Source of the DNA: Zygnema cylindricum
Lineage: Eukaryota; Streptophyta; Zygnematophyceae; Zygnematales; Zygnemataceae
Assembly (NCBI GenBank): GCA_037447655.1
Contig: JBBHKE010001852.1
Location: 286,501 to 350,500 of the forward strand
Length of the DNA stretch: 64,000 bases
Direction: 5' to 3'
Shown: piece after piece, positions 23,275 through 34,442 of the stretch
Layout of the letters: each line of letters starts with the position of its first letter
How positions within the stretch are numbered: the first letter of the stretch is position 1
The notes under the pieces: generated by a model
The model's input: only the letters and a program-made list of their open reading frames with translations
Told to the model about the DNA's origin: nothing
Database searches by the model: none
Made by a program: the position numbers and the translations under genes

Positions 23275-24510
23275 TGAAACTCTGAGACCTCCATTGGCCC
23301 TCAGAGTATGCAGATCCAAAAGAAGCTAATCTAGATAGTGCCGACTCCAAGTTGATATAAACCCAAATAAATGATCCCTTGACAATAAGAACCCCAATAT
23401 AGATTCACCCCTGTGAAATAACACTTTCGTGTGGTCAGTTCCACCACAGAATGCAAAGTTAGAATATGAGATTTGGACACATTCACCCACTTTGACTTTC
23501 CCTTAGAAATACAGCCACCCTGGCAGACAAAACTTTTGACCGACTATACCCCTGTGTAGCCTAGACTCCCTTGAGTCCGCAGCAAAAAGAGTCACTGAAA
23601 ATGGTCAAGTAAATTGATAGTTATGGCTGGCCAAAGTTTGCCATTTATACAGGGTGCTCTCTGGGAGAGCCTACCCAAAATTTTCTAAGTCCTAAACCCT
23701 CTCTAAAACTCTATCTATTGAATTACGGCACCAATCAAATTACTGTGTCGTACAGAAAAGTACAGGTGCCGGTGTACTTTCTGTACGGCCATTGTACGAG
23801 ATGGCCAAAATGTCGACACGTGTCAAATCAGGATTAGTTCCTGTAATCTCCGGAATTCCCGTAGTCCAATGTTATCACGCCACGTGTCACCTGACGTGAC
23901 AAAGACCGTAAAACGCCAAAAGTACCTTTTCCGTGATCGCGGCGCTTTTCATGGCCGTCCGATCAAAACCGGCTATAATCCTAGCCGCTGAAATTCGACG
24001 CGCGGTATTTGTTTCGCTATCGAAACAAATGCGCGGTATTTGTTTCGCGGTCGAAACAAATGCGCGGTATTTGTTTCGCTATCGAAACAAATGCGCGGTA
24101 TCCGTTCTGCCCCCCATTCCGTACTTCGTACTAAATTAAACTGTATCTATGTACTAAGTATCTATTTAGCCGTTAAACGGATTAATCTACATTTAACGAT
24201 TTATATATTTGTCAAACCCTATATATCGTAATATCTGTTCTAGACATAACGGCTAGAGCTAACGGCTAGTGCGGATTGACGGACGGTAGGTACCAGGATC
24301 AATTCCTGGGTCCGTCAACTAACTTTTGGTAAGTCTACCTAATTTACCCCCTGTCTTCTCTAGAGAGCCTAGGCAGCCATGGCTCTAGCTCCCTATCCAG
24401 CCTTCAGTGACTACAACAAGTATGGGAGCTTGGAAAAAGGAGTTAGAGGCAGACCGCCTCAACTCTTTTTCTATCCTAATACAGACCTATAAAATACTCA
24501 AATATCAACA
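23275..24510 (-). mobile_element. Solo LTR, A/B/D copia family, with GTGCA duplication
   Basis: Runs TGAAACTCTGAGACCTCCAT ... AAATATCAACA (1236 bp) with perfect 5-bp duplications GTGCA at 23270-23274 and 24511-24515. Contains three tandem 31-bp hairpin units from 24000 and a T-arm-like hairpin near 24275-24322. Confidence 0.95.
24000..24101. repeat. 31-bp tandem hairpin array inside solo LTR
   Basis: Units start at 24000, 24031 and 24062, with a partial one at 24093. Each is GCGCGGTATTTGTTTCG then a 4-nt loop then CGAAACAAAT; ATTTGTTTCG/CGAAACAAAT makes a 10-bp stem. Confidence 0.9.
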
Positions 24511-24939
24511 GTGCAGAGTGGATGTTTTTATTCACATTTCGTTCATGTAGGGGGTTTTTTTAAGCGTAAAAGATTCACATTACTTTGAGCGTTCGATCTC
24601 AATCTATTGAACGATATGAATGAATGGACTGAATATATCATGTAGTATTAAATGTTTTAATGTTAAATCAAGAATACATATTAAACCATTACCATTATTC
24701 AACCATTATTCGTTTAAACAAAATACTAATGGTTTTTTTTTACATACTAAGGTGTTGCATGTATACTTTTTACATTTTATTTTTATCAATACATAAAATC
24801 ACAAGAGAAAAAAACAAAAAAAAGACAAACAAAATAAATAACCACAATACAACCTTGATCACATAACAAAAACGCAAGAAACAAATGTAAACATTACAAA
24901 GATAATAATAAGAAAAAAAAATATCATACCTAACTAGGA

Positions 24940-25365
24940 TACAACCAACTTAGTTCAAAGACCCTGAAGGTTGGAACAACATCATTATCAGCTCGATGGC
25001 TGACTAACACAACAAACACGTATTTTCTTTTATATTGTTTGATAGTTATAATATGTTGATTACTTTAAGTACTTTTTTTTGTTTTCGATCAAGCACCTTA
25101 GTCGAATACCCAGATGGTTGCATAAACATCATTATCAGCTCAAAGGTTGACTAACATTACAATCACATATTATTTATTTCGTTGTTTATTATAGTAGATT
25201 GATTACTTTGGGTACATTGTTTTTCTTTTTCTTTTTTTATGATCAACCAACTTAGTCATAATACTTAGAAGGTTGCATAAACATCACTATCAACTCGGAG
25301 GCTAACCAGCATTACAAACACTTGTTTTCTTTCATTATATTTGTTTGTTAGATTACATTGTTACT

Positions 25366-25436
<71 letters not shown>

Positions 25437-25680
25437 CGATTAACCAACTTAGTCTAAAGACCAAGAAAGTTGTTGAACATCATTATCAACTCAATGGCTG
25501 ACCAACACTACAAACATTTTTTTTTAAATACAACACAAAAACTTGACTACTTTGTTTCGGTGAAACTTGATTAATTTTTATTTTTTTATATGACCAACAT
25601 TACAGATATTGATTTTTTTTTATCTTTTTAAATACAATACAAATACTTGGAATACTTTGCTTTTGTGATACTTTGATTAC
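24940..25680. repeat. Minisatellite, about 150-bp units
   Basis: ACCAACTTAGTC-like unit starts recur near 24945, 25088, 25242 and 25440, each followed by AACATCATTATCARCTC and GGCTGACTAACA motifs. A fifth, partial unit lies near 25590. The third unit is enlarged by a (TA)n run at 25370-25434. Confidence 0.8.
25370..25434. repeat. (TA)n microsatellite
   Basis: About 65 bp of pure TA, inside a unit of the surrounding minisatellite. Confidence 0.95.
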
Positions 25681-25890
25681 ATTATCATCATCATCATCAT
25701 CATCATCATCGTCATCGTCATCATCATCAGCATCACATTCAACAACATCATCATCATCATCATCATTACATCATCATCATCGTCGTCATCATCATCGTCA
25801 ACATCATCATCATCATCGTCATCATCATCATCGTCATCATCGTCATCATCATTTATCATCATCATCATCATCATTATCATCATCATACAT
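25681..25890. repeat. (ATC)n trinucleotide microsatellite
   Basis: About 210 bp of ATC/GTC triplets with a few interruptions. It produces poly-Ser, poly-His and poly-Asp/Met ORFs in different frames, which are artefacts. Confidence 0.95.
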
Positions 25891-26089
25891 TATATTTAAT
25901 AAACACCGATTAAAGTAAACTATCACTACAACTTCGTACCAGAGGCTAATAAACTTTTTTATATAAACGTAGTTTAAAATAAAAATAGAATTAAAATTTC
26001 TTACCAATGTCTTGTTGTATAATTTCCCCTGGCCCTCATTCCATGAGGGGTCGTATCCTCCTTCGTCACAAACTTGTAGGGCTCTTTTT

Positions 26090-26590
26090 GAGAGGCATAG
26101 ATTCCAAGCATCACTATTACCTTGTCCATTAAAAGAAACTAAAAGGACAAACGGCTGTTTAAATATAACATGAACTTGTGAACATAGCAAACAACAGAAA
26201 CGTAGTGAACTTTAGATACACGATACATTGTTCATACAAACCATATAAATTGTGAACACTACGTGCGGCATAAATTTGTGTTTATTACATGCAATGAAAA
26301 CTTGTGAATATTCATAGATCACTCTCGCCTTGTCCCCTAAAGATTCAAAAGGAAAAACGACCATTTATATATATAAAGTTCTAAACACACCATGTGGTAC
26401 AAATGTTGAGATGTTTAGATGATATACAACTAATGAACATATAACAATAAACTTGATAAACTCTTTATATTACACTATAAACTCGTAAACCTTGTGAATA
26501 TTGCATACAATATAAAATTGTGAATATTCGAGCATCACTATTGTTTTGTCAAAGGAGGGAAATCAAAAGGAAAAACAACCTTTTAACATA
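26090..26590. repeat. Tandem repeat, about 210-bp units
   Basis: A block like GCATCACTATTRYCTTGTC followed by AAAAGGAAAAACGACC and ACTTGTGAATATT motifs recurs near 26107, 26316 and 26532. Roughly three diverged units. No coding region seen. Confidence 0.6.
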
Positions 26591-26770
26591 TCAAATTGCA
26601 AATTAAACATATCCGTTTGTGTCTCAAGGGGCGTATAATTTGTTTATACATATAATATGAAGTAGTGGACACTACTGCAATAAAAAACTTGTAAGCAAGA
26701 GATACAGTACAACTTGTCATGCCGCATCGTGGCGGTTGCCCGCGCGCACGATATAATGCACGCACGCCCA

Positions 26771-27010
26771 GTATTTTGCATGCATGCGCGGTATTTATCA
26801 CGTGCGCGCAGTATTTCTCACGCACGCGCGGTATTTCTCACGCGCTCGCAGTATTTCTCACGCATACGCGGTGTTTTGCACGCACGCGCGGTTTTTTACA
26901 TGCACGCGCAGTATTCCGCGCGCACGCACAGTTTTGGGCACGCGCGCGAGATTTTATGCATGCACGCGCGTTTTCATGCATGCACGCACGATTAATGCAT
27001 GCACGCACGA
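26771..27010. repeat. CG-rich tandem array with exact 20-bp period
   Basis: GTATTT-type cores fall at 26771, 26791, 26811 and so on, every 20 bp to 26991, separated by GCACGCGCG-type alternating purine-pyrimidine stretches. About 12 units. The GCGCGGTATTT core is the same motif as in the LTRs at 10094 and 24000. ORFs across it are repeat artefacts. Confidence 0.92.
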
Positions 27011-27688
27011 TTTTCGCACGCATATATAAGTTTCGTTCTCACGTGCGATTTAATTCCAATTCATATTTGTAGGTTTCATTGAATAGTACTAATTTCGTGC
27101 GATATGTTTCATTTCGTGCGTAGGTACACAATTTTCGAAGTTGGACGCGAAAGATCGTTTGGGCGACATGACGCGATTTCAAGTATTTCGTGCTATACCT
27201 TTTATATCGTGCGATATGGTTCGTTTTGTGCGTATGCACGCGATTTGTGGAGTATCGACGTGAAGTATTTTTTGGAGGCGCATCGCGATTTCTGGGCGAC
27301 GTTTCGATTCACTATCTATTTATTTAAGTCACGAACCCATGTAGGTTCGCGCGCACATGTAGTTAGGGAGGGTCTTTACCCTTGGACAGTGGATTTTGTC
27401 AAGCGTACGGCAGATGATGTTGGCCGCCTATTGGCCAACATCTTTAGTAGTTTCATGCATGTAAAGTAGACTAGACGTAGGCTAATTTTGCTTAGGCCTA
27501 GAGTAGCTCTTACTTAGCTTAATTCTCAGACTTAAAGAATTTAGCTTTTGGACAAGAATTTTCTCTTGGGAGCGGAACTTTTCTCTTGCTCTCTCTCTCA
27601 CCGATTGCCCACGTGTCTTTCTTCTCCTTGCTAGCTAGTTGTAGAGGCTAGATAGGTTAAGAATATTTCCCCTTTTATTTCTGCCCAC
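27011..27688. other. Unassigned sequence after the 20-bp array
   Basis: A TATA-like CATATATAAG lies at about 27020, just after the array, followed by several TTTCGTGCG repeats (27095-27240). A 121-codon plus-strand ORF (27104-27469) has no recognisable feature. It could be the promoter half of an LTR whose other half is not seen. Confidence 0.3.
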
Positions 27689-28919
27689 TTAAATTCTATG
27701 GGCTCCATTGCCCACAGAATTCGTAGATCCAAAAGAAGTTAATCTAGATAGTGCCGACTCCAAGTTGATAAAAACCCAAATAAATGATCCATTGACAATA
27801 AGAAACCCAATATACCTTCACCCCTGTGAAGAGAAGACCTTCTGTGTGCTCAGTTCCACCACAAAATGCTAAGCTTCAATATGTGTTTTGGACAATATTC
27901 CCCACTTTGACTTTCCCACTGAATAAGTGCCACCCTGGCATGTAAAGGCTCTGACCGACTACACCCTTGTGTAGCTTGGACTCCCTTGAGTCCGTAGCAA
28001 AAAGAATCACTGAATTTGCTCACCCGAGCATTAAGTTATGGCTGGTCAAAGATGACCTTTATAGTTACAAGCTCTCTTAGAGAGAGGTACCGAAATATCA
28101 CTAAGTCTTAGTCTGCCTACTCATGACTACCTACTACTAAACCCTAGTCCAATAGGAACACTTTATAGTACAAGAAGGTACAATGGGCGATGTACTTATT
28201 GTACGACCATTGTACGAAAGGTCTACAAGGTGACACCTGTCAAATCGGAAGCCATGGTTCCTCCTCCCATCTTCTCCGATATCAAATAATGTGGCGCCAC
28301 GTGGCACCGCGTGACGCTATCTCCGTATGCCGCCAAAAGCTCACTTCGCGTGGCGGCTATAATGCCGGCCGTCCGATCAAAACATATTTTACACGGTTTA
28401 GATTCGCGTACATGCAGGAATTGCTCCTTTTGGTTAGTCTGGTGTTAATTAGTTGTTTTGTTAATGTTTAGATATTTATAAAACCTGTCAAGTGTATCGT
28501 TTTGATAGCGCCTTATTGGTTAAGGCTTACGTCTACGAATATAACCACAGACGATGGTTGAAATCTGGTTCAGAGCACCTTTTGGTTATATGTTAGTTTG
28601 TTAGAACTCTCTTCTTGTCCATGTATAAATTCCTATTGTACCCTACATATGTCATCGTTTACTCTAAGCTATAGGCTAAAGCTAACGTCTATTATAGGAT
28701 GTAGGTACCAGGATCAAATCCTGTAACCGTCACAACTATCTTGATACAAACTACTAATTAGTCTATCTTTTTTAGACAGCCATGGCTCTAGCTCTCTCTC
28801 TGGTCTTTCGTGACTGCAACAAATATGCGGACCGGAGAGATGCTAGAAGCAAGCTGCCTTTGTTGACTTTCTCTATTTATTTTTCCAATACAGACCTAGA
28901 AAATACATAAATTTCAACA
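27689..28919 (-). repeat. 3' LTR of element B
   Basis: Starts TTAAATTCTATGGGCTCCAT on the plus strand (TG mutated to TT relative to 17144) and ends AAATTTCAACA. A tRNA-like segment lies near 28508-28580 and a T-arm-like motif near 28705-28735. Confidence 0.92.
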
Positions 28920-28936
28920 CTCCCCTTATTTTCTAG
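28920..28936 (-). promoter_or_regulatory. Polypurine tract of element B
   Basis: The minus strand reads AGAAAATAAGGGGAG directly before the TGTTG LTR start. Confidence 0.75.
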
Positions 28937-29247
28937 TCTCTTTTTTTTTTCAACTCCCACTAAAAATATATATATAATATATTTTTTTTTCCTTCTTTTC
29001 TTTTTCCTCTTTCTTTTCTCCTCATAAAACTTTAAGTGAACACTCTTGTATTTTAAAAGGTCCATTAGATGAGCTGAAATAAATATTCCATCTTGCTGAT
29101 CACATGTTTTATTAAGCATACAATTTTCCATAAATCCAAGCAAAGATTTTATCCCACTCATCTCTTTTCCATCCACACAGAATCTAATTTCCCTCTTGCA
29201 ATTCAAAAAACCAGCCCCATCCCCAATCTGCGACACACACCCAGATG
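28937..29247 (-). pseudogene. RNase H remnant downstream of the element B gag ORF
   Basis: On the minus strand the ORF ending at 28877 has residues (IKSLLGFMEN, GIFISA, LKYKSVHLKFYEEK) that align in order with KSLLGEFGH, QAAIAISA and FKVKHMDIRLSFVREK of the element A RNase H. The catalytic blocks are gone. It is the 3' scar of an internal deletion. Confidence 0.55.
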
Positions 29248-30582
29248 CTAACCCTTTACAGGCACACCACCATAAATGCCATCACTCCCATTAGTGATGT
29301 CAAAACCATTACCCCCCATATTTATCGTTATATCAAGAGTCCCCACTAAGTTCCTCATAAAATCTACATCTTCCAAGCTCATATTTTTATCCATGATACT
29401 CACCCCATTTTCTGAACTTTCCTCACTCTCTCCCATGGAATTCTTTCCACTATCACTTTCTATAATGATTCCCAAAGAGTATTTCTCCTCCCCTAAGCTT
29501 TTCATTAAATATTTCTTTTCTCCACTATCATTTAAAACCCCCTCTAGTTTTACTTCTCCCCTTTCCTCCAAATCCGTTGAAGTCTCCTTTTCCAACCAGT
29601 TTTCTGTTTCCCAAATATTTATAGAATTATCCTTATTATTTTTATTTTTCCCTTTTTCATTTATGTATCCTAGATCTGACTTTCTCATTTCTAACTCATA
29701 CTTTCTACACTCCTTGACATCCTCATCATTTCTAACTCCCTCAAGTACCTCCCTTCCCTTTACTTCCCTTATACCTCCAAAAGCACATCGTTGCTTTCGT
29801 GTAATTTCCGCGTACTTCTCTCTCTTCTCCATTCTACCAATGTGAAGAAGCTCCAATATTTCTTCATCCTCTTTCTCCTCTTCCCCTTCTTCCTCCTCTT
29901 TCACATTCCAACTTCTAAGTTCTTCCAAACAAGGACACTCCTCTATATAGTGACCCGGTTCTCTACAAAAGAAGCAAACACCCTTTTTCAAAGCTCCCTT
30001 TTTTTTTCCTCTCCCTCTCTTTCCACCAAAGTTCTGATAAGGTTTACCTTCGTCTTTCTTCCCCTCATCACGCTTCCGCTCGTCACCGCCGTTCCTCTCA
30101 TCACGCTTCCGCCAATCACCACCAGCTGTAAATACAGTTACCTTCTCACTTCCCATACGAACCTCCAAAGTGCTTTCCCTCACAAGAATTATCCCCATGG
30201 TGAAGCTCCAAGTCCATGAGGAGCCATCCATTGCCTGCATCCGATAAATGATGTTTTCGTACTCATCTGGGAGTTTCATGAGTAGTGTATTGATCAATCT
30301 CTCCTCAAATTCTACATACCCCGCACTAGCAAGCTCAACATATAACGCAGCAATATCATTGCAAAACTCTATCTTGTTACCGCCTTTATAAACATAGGCC
30401 TCTATTTTCTGTTTTACTAACTGCTGCCTCTGAATAGTCTCACTCTTATAAATCAGCCTTAGTGTTTCCCATATTTCCGAAGACTTAGTAAGACTTAAAA
30501 GAGTGATAGCTATGGACTTAGACACATATCTAAGTATAAGATGTTTTGCTATTGTTTTTATACTCCCAAATTTTACTATCAT
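29248..30582 (-). CDS. Long open Gag ORF of element B, fused to pol remnant (444 aa)
   Basis: An uninterrupted 444-codon frame. N-terminal third is copia Gag (LVKQKIEAYVYKGG, LLMKLPDEYEN), followed by a very basic linker with KKDEGK repeats. Then comes an intact knuckle CFFCREPGHYIEEC (C-X2-C-X4-H-X4-C) and an acidic patch. After CAFGGIRE, where elements A and D continue into the protease (DSGAS), the frame runs into 170 codons of unique E/K/N-rich sequence. It ends in LGTLDITINMGGNGFDI, alignable with the element A RNase H entry (LWLHLGGENTDI). Staying open across an ancient deletion suggests it may still be translated. The first Gag exon-like part (30659-30940) is separated by a stop and a frameshift. 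Confidence 0.7.
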   Translation of the reverse strand: MIVKFGSIKTIAKHLILRYVSKSIAITLLSLTKSSEIWETLRLIYKSETIQRQQLVKQKIEAYVYKGGNKIEFCNDIAALYVELASAGYVEFEERLINTLLMKLPDEYENIIYRMQAMDGSSWTWSFTMGIILVRESTLEVRMGSEKVTVFTAGGDWRKRDERNGGDERKRDEGKKDEGKPYQNFGGKRGRGKKKGALKKGVCFFCREPGHYIEECPCLEELRSWNVKEEEEGEEEKEDEEILELLHIGRMEKREKYAEITRKQRCAFGGIREVKGREVLEGVRNDEDVKECRKYELEMRKSDLGYINEKGKNKNNKDNSINIWETENWLEKETSTDLEERGEVKLEGVLNDSGEKKYLMKSLGEEKYSLGIIIESDSGKNSMGESEESSENGVSIMDKNMSLEDVDFMRNLVGTLDITINMGGNGFDITNGSDGIYGGVPVKG

Positions 30583-30658
30583 ATTCTTCAGTTTTACTTA
30601 TAACCCCCCTAAATGAAGATGTGGCAGAGAGCATAGCTCCCCTCACCATAAGTGTCCT

Positions 30659-30940
30659 TTAATCCTTCTCCCCTATTTCCCCATCCACTGAAAAGTTTTT
30701 CCCTTCACCTTTTGATTCATCTGAACTCCGTTTGATATTCTGGGCAGCCTCAGATGATTCTCCATAGTAACCTCCTCCAAAGCCAGGTGGCGGACATCTC
30801 ACTTGTCCCGAAACAATTCCCCATAAGTGCTTCTCAAAAAGTAATCCCTCCATTGTGAACTCCCAATAAGTGAAGTCTGTTCCATCGAACATAGGCACCC
30901 TAGATGGTGGGCCCATAACATGAAGTTTTGTGGTCTCCAT
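30659..30940 (-). pseudogene. N-terminal gag segment of element B, starting inside the LTR
   Basis: The ATG at 30938-30940 is 20 nt inside the LTR end and reads METTKLHVMGPPSRVPMF, continuing FTYWEFTMEGLLFEK and LWGIVSG. A stop at 30659-30661 and a frame change separate it from the main Gag ORF. The open frame actually extends upstream to 31042 inside the LTR, but the ATG at 30940 is the one conserved in every LTR of the family. Confidence 0.75.
30906..30920 (-). promoter_or_regulatory. Primer-binding site of element B
   Basis: The minus strand reads TGTTATGGGCCCACC directly after the LTR, 14 of 15 bases matching element D. Complementary to the anticodon arm of initiator tRNA-Met. Confidence 0.75.
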
Positions 30941-32144
30941 TGCCCACAGAATTCGTAGATCCAAAAGAAGCCAATCTAGATAGTGCCGACTCCAAGTTGA
31001 TATAAACCCAAATAAATGATCCCTTGACAATAAGAAACCCAATATACCTTCACCCCTGTGAAGAGAAGACCTTCTGTGTGCTCAGTTCCACCACAAAATG
31101 CTAAGCTTCAATATGTGTTTTGGACAATATTCCCCACTTTGACTTTCCCACTGAATAAGTGCCACCCTGGCACGGAAAGGCTCTGACCGACTACACCCTT
31201 GTGTAGCTTGGACTCCCTTGAGTCCGTAGCAAAAAGAATCATTGAATTTGCTCACCCGAGCATTAAGTTATGGCTGGTCAAAGATGACCTTTATAGTTAC
31301 ACGCTCTCTTAGAGAGAGGTACCGAAATATCACTAAGTCTTAGTCTGCCTACTCATGACTACCTACTACTAAACCCTAGTCCAATAGGAACACTATATAG
31401 TACAAGAAGGTACAATGGGCGATGTACTTATTGTACGACCATTGTACGACAAGGTCTACAAGGTGACACCTGTCAAATCGGAAGCCATGGTTCCTCCTCC
31501 CATCTTCTCCGGTATCAAATAATGTGGCGCCACGTGGCACCGCGTGACGCTATCTCCGTATGCCGCCAAAAGCTCACTTCGCGTGGCGGCTATAATGCCG
31601 GCCGTCCGATCAAAACATATTTTACACGGTTCAGATTCGCCATGCTCCTTTTGGTTAGTCTGCTGTTAATTAGCTGTTGCGTTAATGTGTATGTATTTAT
31701 GAAAGCCGTCACGTGTATCGTTTCGATAACGCCTTATTGGTTAAGGCTTACGTCTACCAATATAACTACAGATCATGGTTCAAATATGGTTCAGAGCAGT
31801 TTTTGGTTATTTGTTAGTTTGTTAGAACTCTCTTCTTGTCCATGTATAAATTCCTATTGTACCCTACATATGCCATCGTTTACTCTAAGCTATTGGCTAA
31901 AGTTAACGTCTGTAGTAGGATGTAGGTACCAGGATCAAATCCTGCAACCGTCACAACTATCTTGGTACAAACTACTAATTAGTCTATCTTTTTTAGACAG
32001 CCATGGCTCTAGCTCTCTCTCTGGTCTTTCGTGATTGCAACAAGTATGGGGATCGGAGAGATTTGAGCAAGAAGCAAGCTGCCTTTGTTGACTTACTCTA
32101 TTTATTTTTCCAATACAGACCTAGAAAATACATAAATTTCAACA
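30921..32144 (-). repeat. 5' LTR of element B
   Basis: Starts TGAAGTTTTGTGGTCTCCAT, ends AAATTTCAACA (1224 bp). Differs from the left LTR by scattered substitutions and a short deletion near 31645. Confidence 0.92.
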
Positions 32145-33487
32145 GTTTTTAATCCACACGGCCTAATGCCACGTCCGGAAGGTTTCCCTCCAAACTTGGT
32201 CTTTTGGTGGATTTGTGGAATTGGAGATCGTGGGGGAGCACATCTGTACCTTGCTGTGCCTTCCTCGGGCAGCTTGACAGTTTGGTTGTGTGTTTGTGTC
32301 TTGTTTGTATTTTGGTTGGCTTGAAAGGAGTGTATTTTTGATCGGATTTGGATTTTCCCTTGTTTTCAGTTGGAATATTTCTTGCTTTGTTGTCATAACG
32401 GGATAACTCTTGTAGGGAATGTGATTAAAACCAGAGAGCCTAGTGGCTACCTCTTGGCTTAGCATTCTTGTCCAAAAGCTACACTTTTTAAAATCACATT
32501 TTCTAAAAGTCTAAATTTTTAATAATAAATTATTAAAAATAAAAATTTTATTTCATAAAATAATATTACCTTTCATTTCCAGTTTTAATTCTTGTTTTTA
32601 TCTTTCTATTTTCTTAGCTATTTACCTTTCATTTTCAGTTTTACTTCTCAGTTTTGTGTGATAAAATAATTCTAAAGAAAAAAAAAATATAAAAATTACA
32701 TTATTTTCAATATAAAAACCACCGCTTTTCATTTCTATATTTTCTTCCACCTATTTTTTGATTTTGTTTTTTCTCCTTGTTTTCCCTTTCTACAAGTTTC
32801 ATTCTACTTTCTCTCTATTTTTGCTTTCGTTTTCAGTTTTGCATTGGGAAAATATATTATAAAAATAATTTAATTTATAAATTTTATTTTATAAAAAAAA
32901 AAAAAAAACATTTTGTTTTGGTTTTTTGTTTTCTTCTTTCTTGCTTTCAATTCTTGTCTTCTATCTTGCTTCCACTCTATTTCTGGTCTGCAGATTTAGG
33001 TCTAATTTTGTGTCAGATATTTAGGGTTAATCTGCGGAATTAGGGTTTGGCCGCAGATTTAGGGTTTTGGCCGCAAATTTAGGGTTTGGGCAGATTTAGG
33101 GTTTATTTTTTGGAATTCTTAACCCTAGGTCAGCATATTACCATCCCTTGGTCGCAGATTTTTGGTTTTTGCAGCGTGGTATTAGGGTTTGGGAAACCTT
33201 TTTGCCCAATTTTACCATGCTTCGTGTTTTATTTTGATTTATTCTCAATATTCCTCATATTTCTTTCTTTTAGTGCAACTTCATTTTTTAACTAGTGGAT
33301 GTTTATTTTTTTTGGGATTTGATATTTTCTTTCTTTTTCTCTTGTCAAATTTAATAATTCAGAAACTTAATAAATAAAATTATATATTCTATATATCAAG
33401 ATTGCACGATTTATCACCTATAATTATCACCGTTTTATAGTTGGGCATAGCATGGCATAGCGCGGATACGCTTACCCTATTACGATA
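32145..33487. other. AT-rich non-coding stretch with telomere-like minisatellite
   Basis: Mostly A/T runs with no coding potential. At 33019-33110 four to five units of about 21 bp contain TTTAGGGTTTTGGCCGCAGA, which includes the plant-type telomere heptamer but is not a telomere tract. Confidence 0.6.
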
Positions 33488-33850
33488 CTAATTGCCTAGG
33501 TGTTTAGTGGTGGTTCTTGACACGTTTATTTGGAATCGGAGCGGGTTCGATTCCAGGGAGCTCTGCAAAATCCGACTTGCCTCAACCAAGTCCGGTTCAC
33601 TTTTAGTACTCACTAGAGTATTAAAGGTGTTTGTAAGTATCACGATGCTTTGCGGGTGCAGGAACGATTCTTTGTAATTTGGACACTCGTGTAGGGGTTC
33701 GGTGTGGATTGGTTCTATTACAAACCTTTTTTTTTGAGCATTTGCATTTTCCTTGTTTTCCTTGCATGCTATCTGGCCGTGAGTGGCCTTGAGTTTCCCT
33801 GTCACTGTCTGGATTGGATTTTCTTTCATAGATCTTGTCGTTGGTGGCAC
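33488..33850 (-). CDS. Hypothetical 120-aa ORF antisense to the element E leader
   Basis: Starts MPPTTRSMKENPIQ, is basic at the N-terminus, then mixed polar. No domain recognised. It lies in the region expected to be the LTR or leader of gypsy-type element E, on the opposite strand. It may be chance coding; kept because the composition looks protein-like. TTGGTGGCACTG near 33840 on the plus strand could be a primer-site-like motif, but this is weak. Confidence 0.25.
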   Translation of the reverse strand: MPPTTRSMKENPIQTVTGKLKATHGQIACKENKENANAQKKRFVIEPIHTEPLHECPNYKESFLHPQSIVILTNTFNTLVSTKSEPDLVEASRILQSSLESNPLRFQINVSRTTTKHLGN

Positions 33851-34442
33851 TGTTTAGACAATTTTCTGTCTGCGCCGCTGTAGATCTGCACTGAAAGGTG
33901 CCTGGATAGTTTCTCTGTTTGTTTTTATAGATCTGGCCCTGTTTGTTTCTATAGATCTGGCCCTTCGGCCTTGCCCCATTGTTGCAGGGTAGAGGTTTTG
34001 GTATTCCGGCTTCTTGCTAGATCTGACCACCGGGTCTTGATAGAGACTTCGTGTGTTAGCTTGTCTTGTGTGGTTTGGCCTTCCATTTGACGCACCTCGA
34101 TTAGGCCGTTCCGTTCTTTCCTAGTCGTAATCGAGGGTTTTCTCTTCGTTTATGCCCACGGATTAGGATAACTTACGTTATCAATCCGGATCTACCCGCG
34201 GCGGGACAGTTTTCCGTTCACCGCAGTTAGATCTTTCTAGTTTCTCCGAGTCTACGGACGCACCTGTTTCGGTTGCGGCCCCTAGATCTCCGTCTGTTTG
34301 GTCAGTATTGACCACAGTCTCATCATTATCCTCAGTTTCCTCTAGGTCATCCCTAGATAGAACCGAATGAGACTTTTCAGAGGAAATCTTTTTCCATCCT
34401 CTCACATTTCCGTTTTCGGTCGGTCCAAATTCGGAACCACTA

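Larger units (their letters stand above)
27689..32144 (-). mobile_element. Gag-only copia element B with paired LTRs
   Basis: Near-identical LTRs (27689-28919 and 30921-32144) flank a 2-kb minus-strand interior holding gag and only remnants of the RNase H region; protease, integrase and RT are missing. Polypurine tract and primer-binding site are in place. The flanks (CCCAC and GTTTT) do not match, so either the outer ends were altered or two copies recombined. The very similar LTRs suggest a recent insertion, mobilised by an autonomous relative such as A or D. Confidence 0.9.

Noticed and set aside
25673-25918. Poly-Ser/His ORF (plus) and poly-Asp/Met ORF (minus)
   Set aside because: Both are translations of an ATC trinucleotide microsatellite; no unique protein sequence.
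26714-27072. Overlapping ORFs of 80-117 codons in several frames
   Set aside because: A 20-bp tandem array without stops produces them; the period is not tied to one frame.
33525-33575. Perfect B box GGTTCGATTCC suggesting a tRNA gene
   Set aside because: The surrounding T-stem does not pair, and no acceptor or D arm can be drawn.
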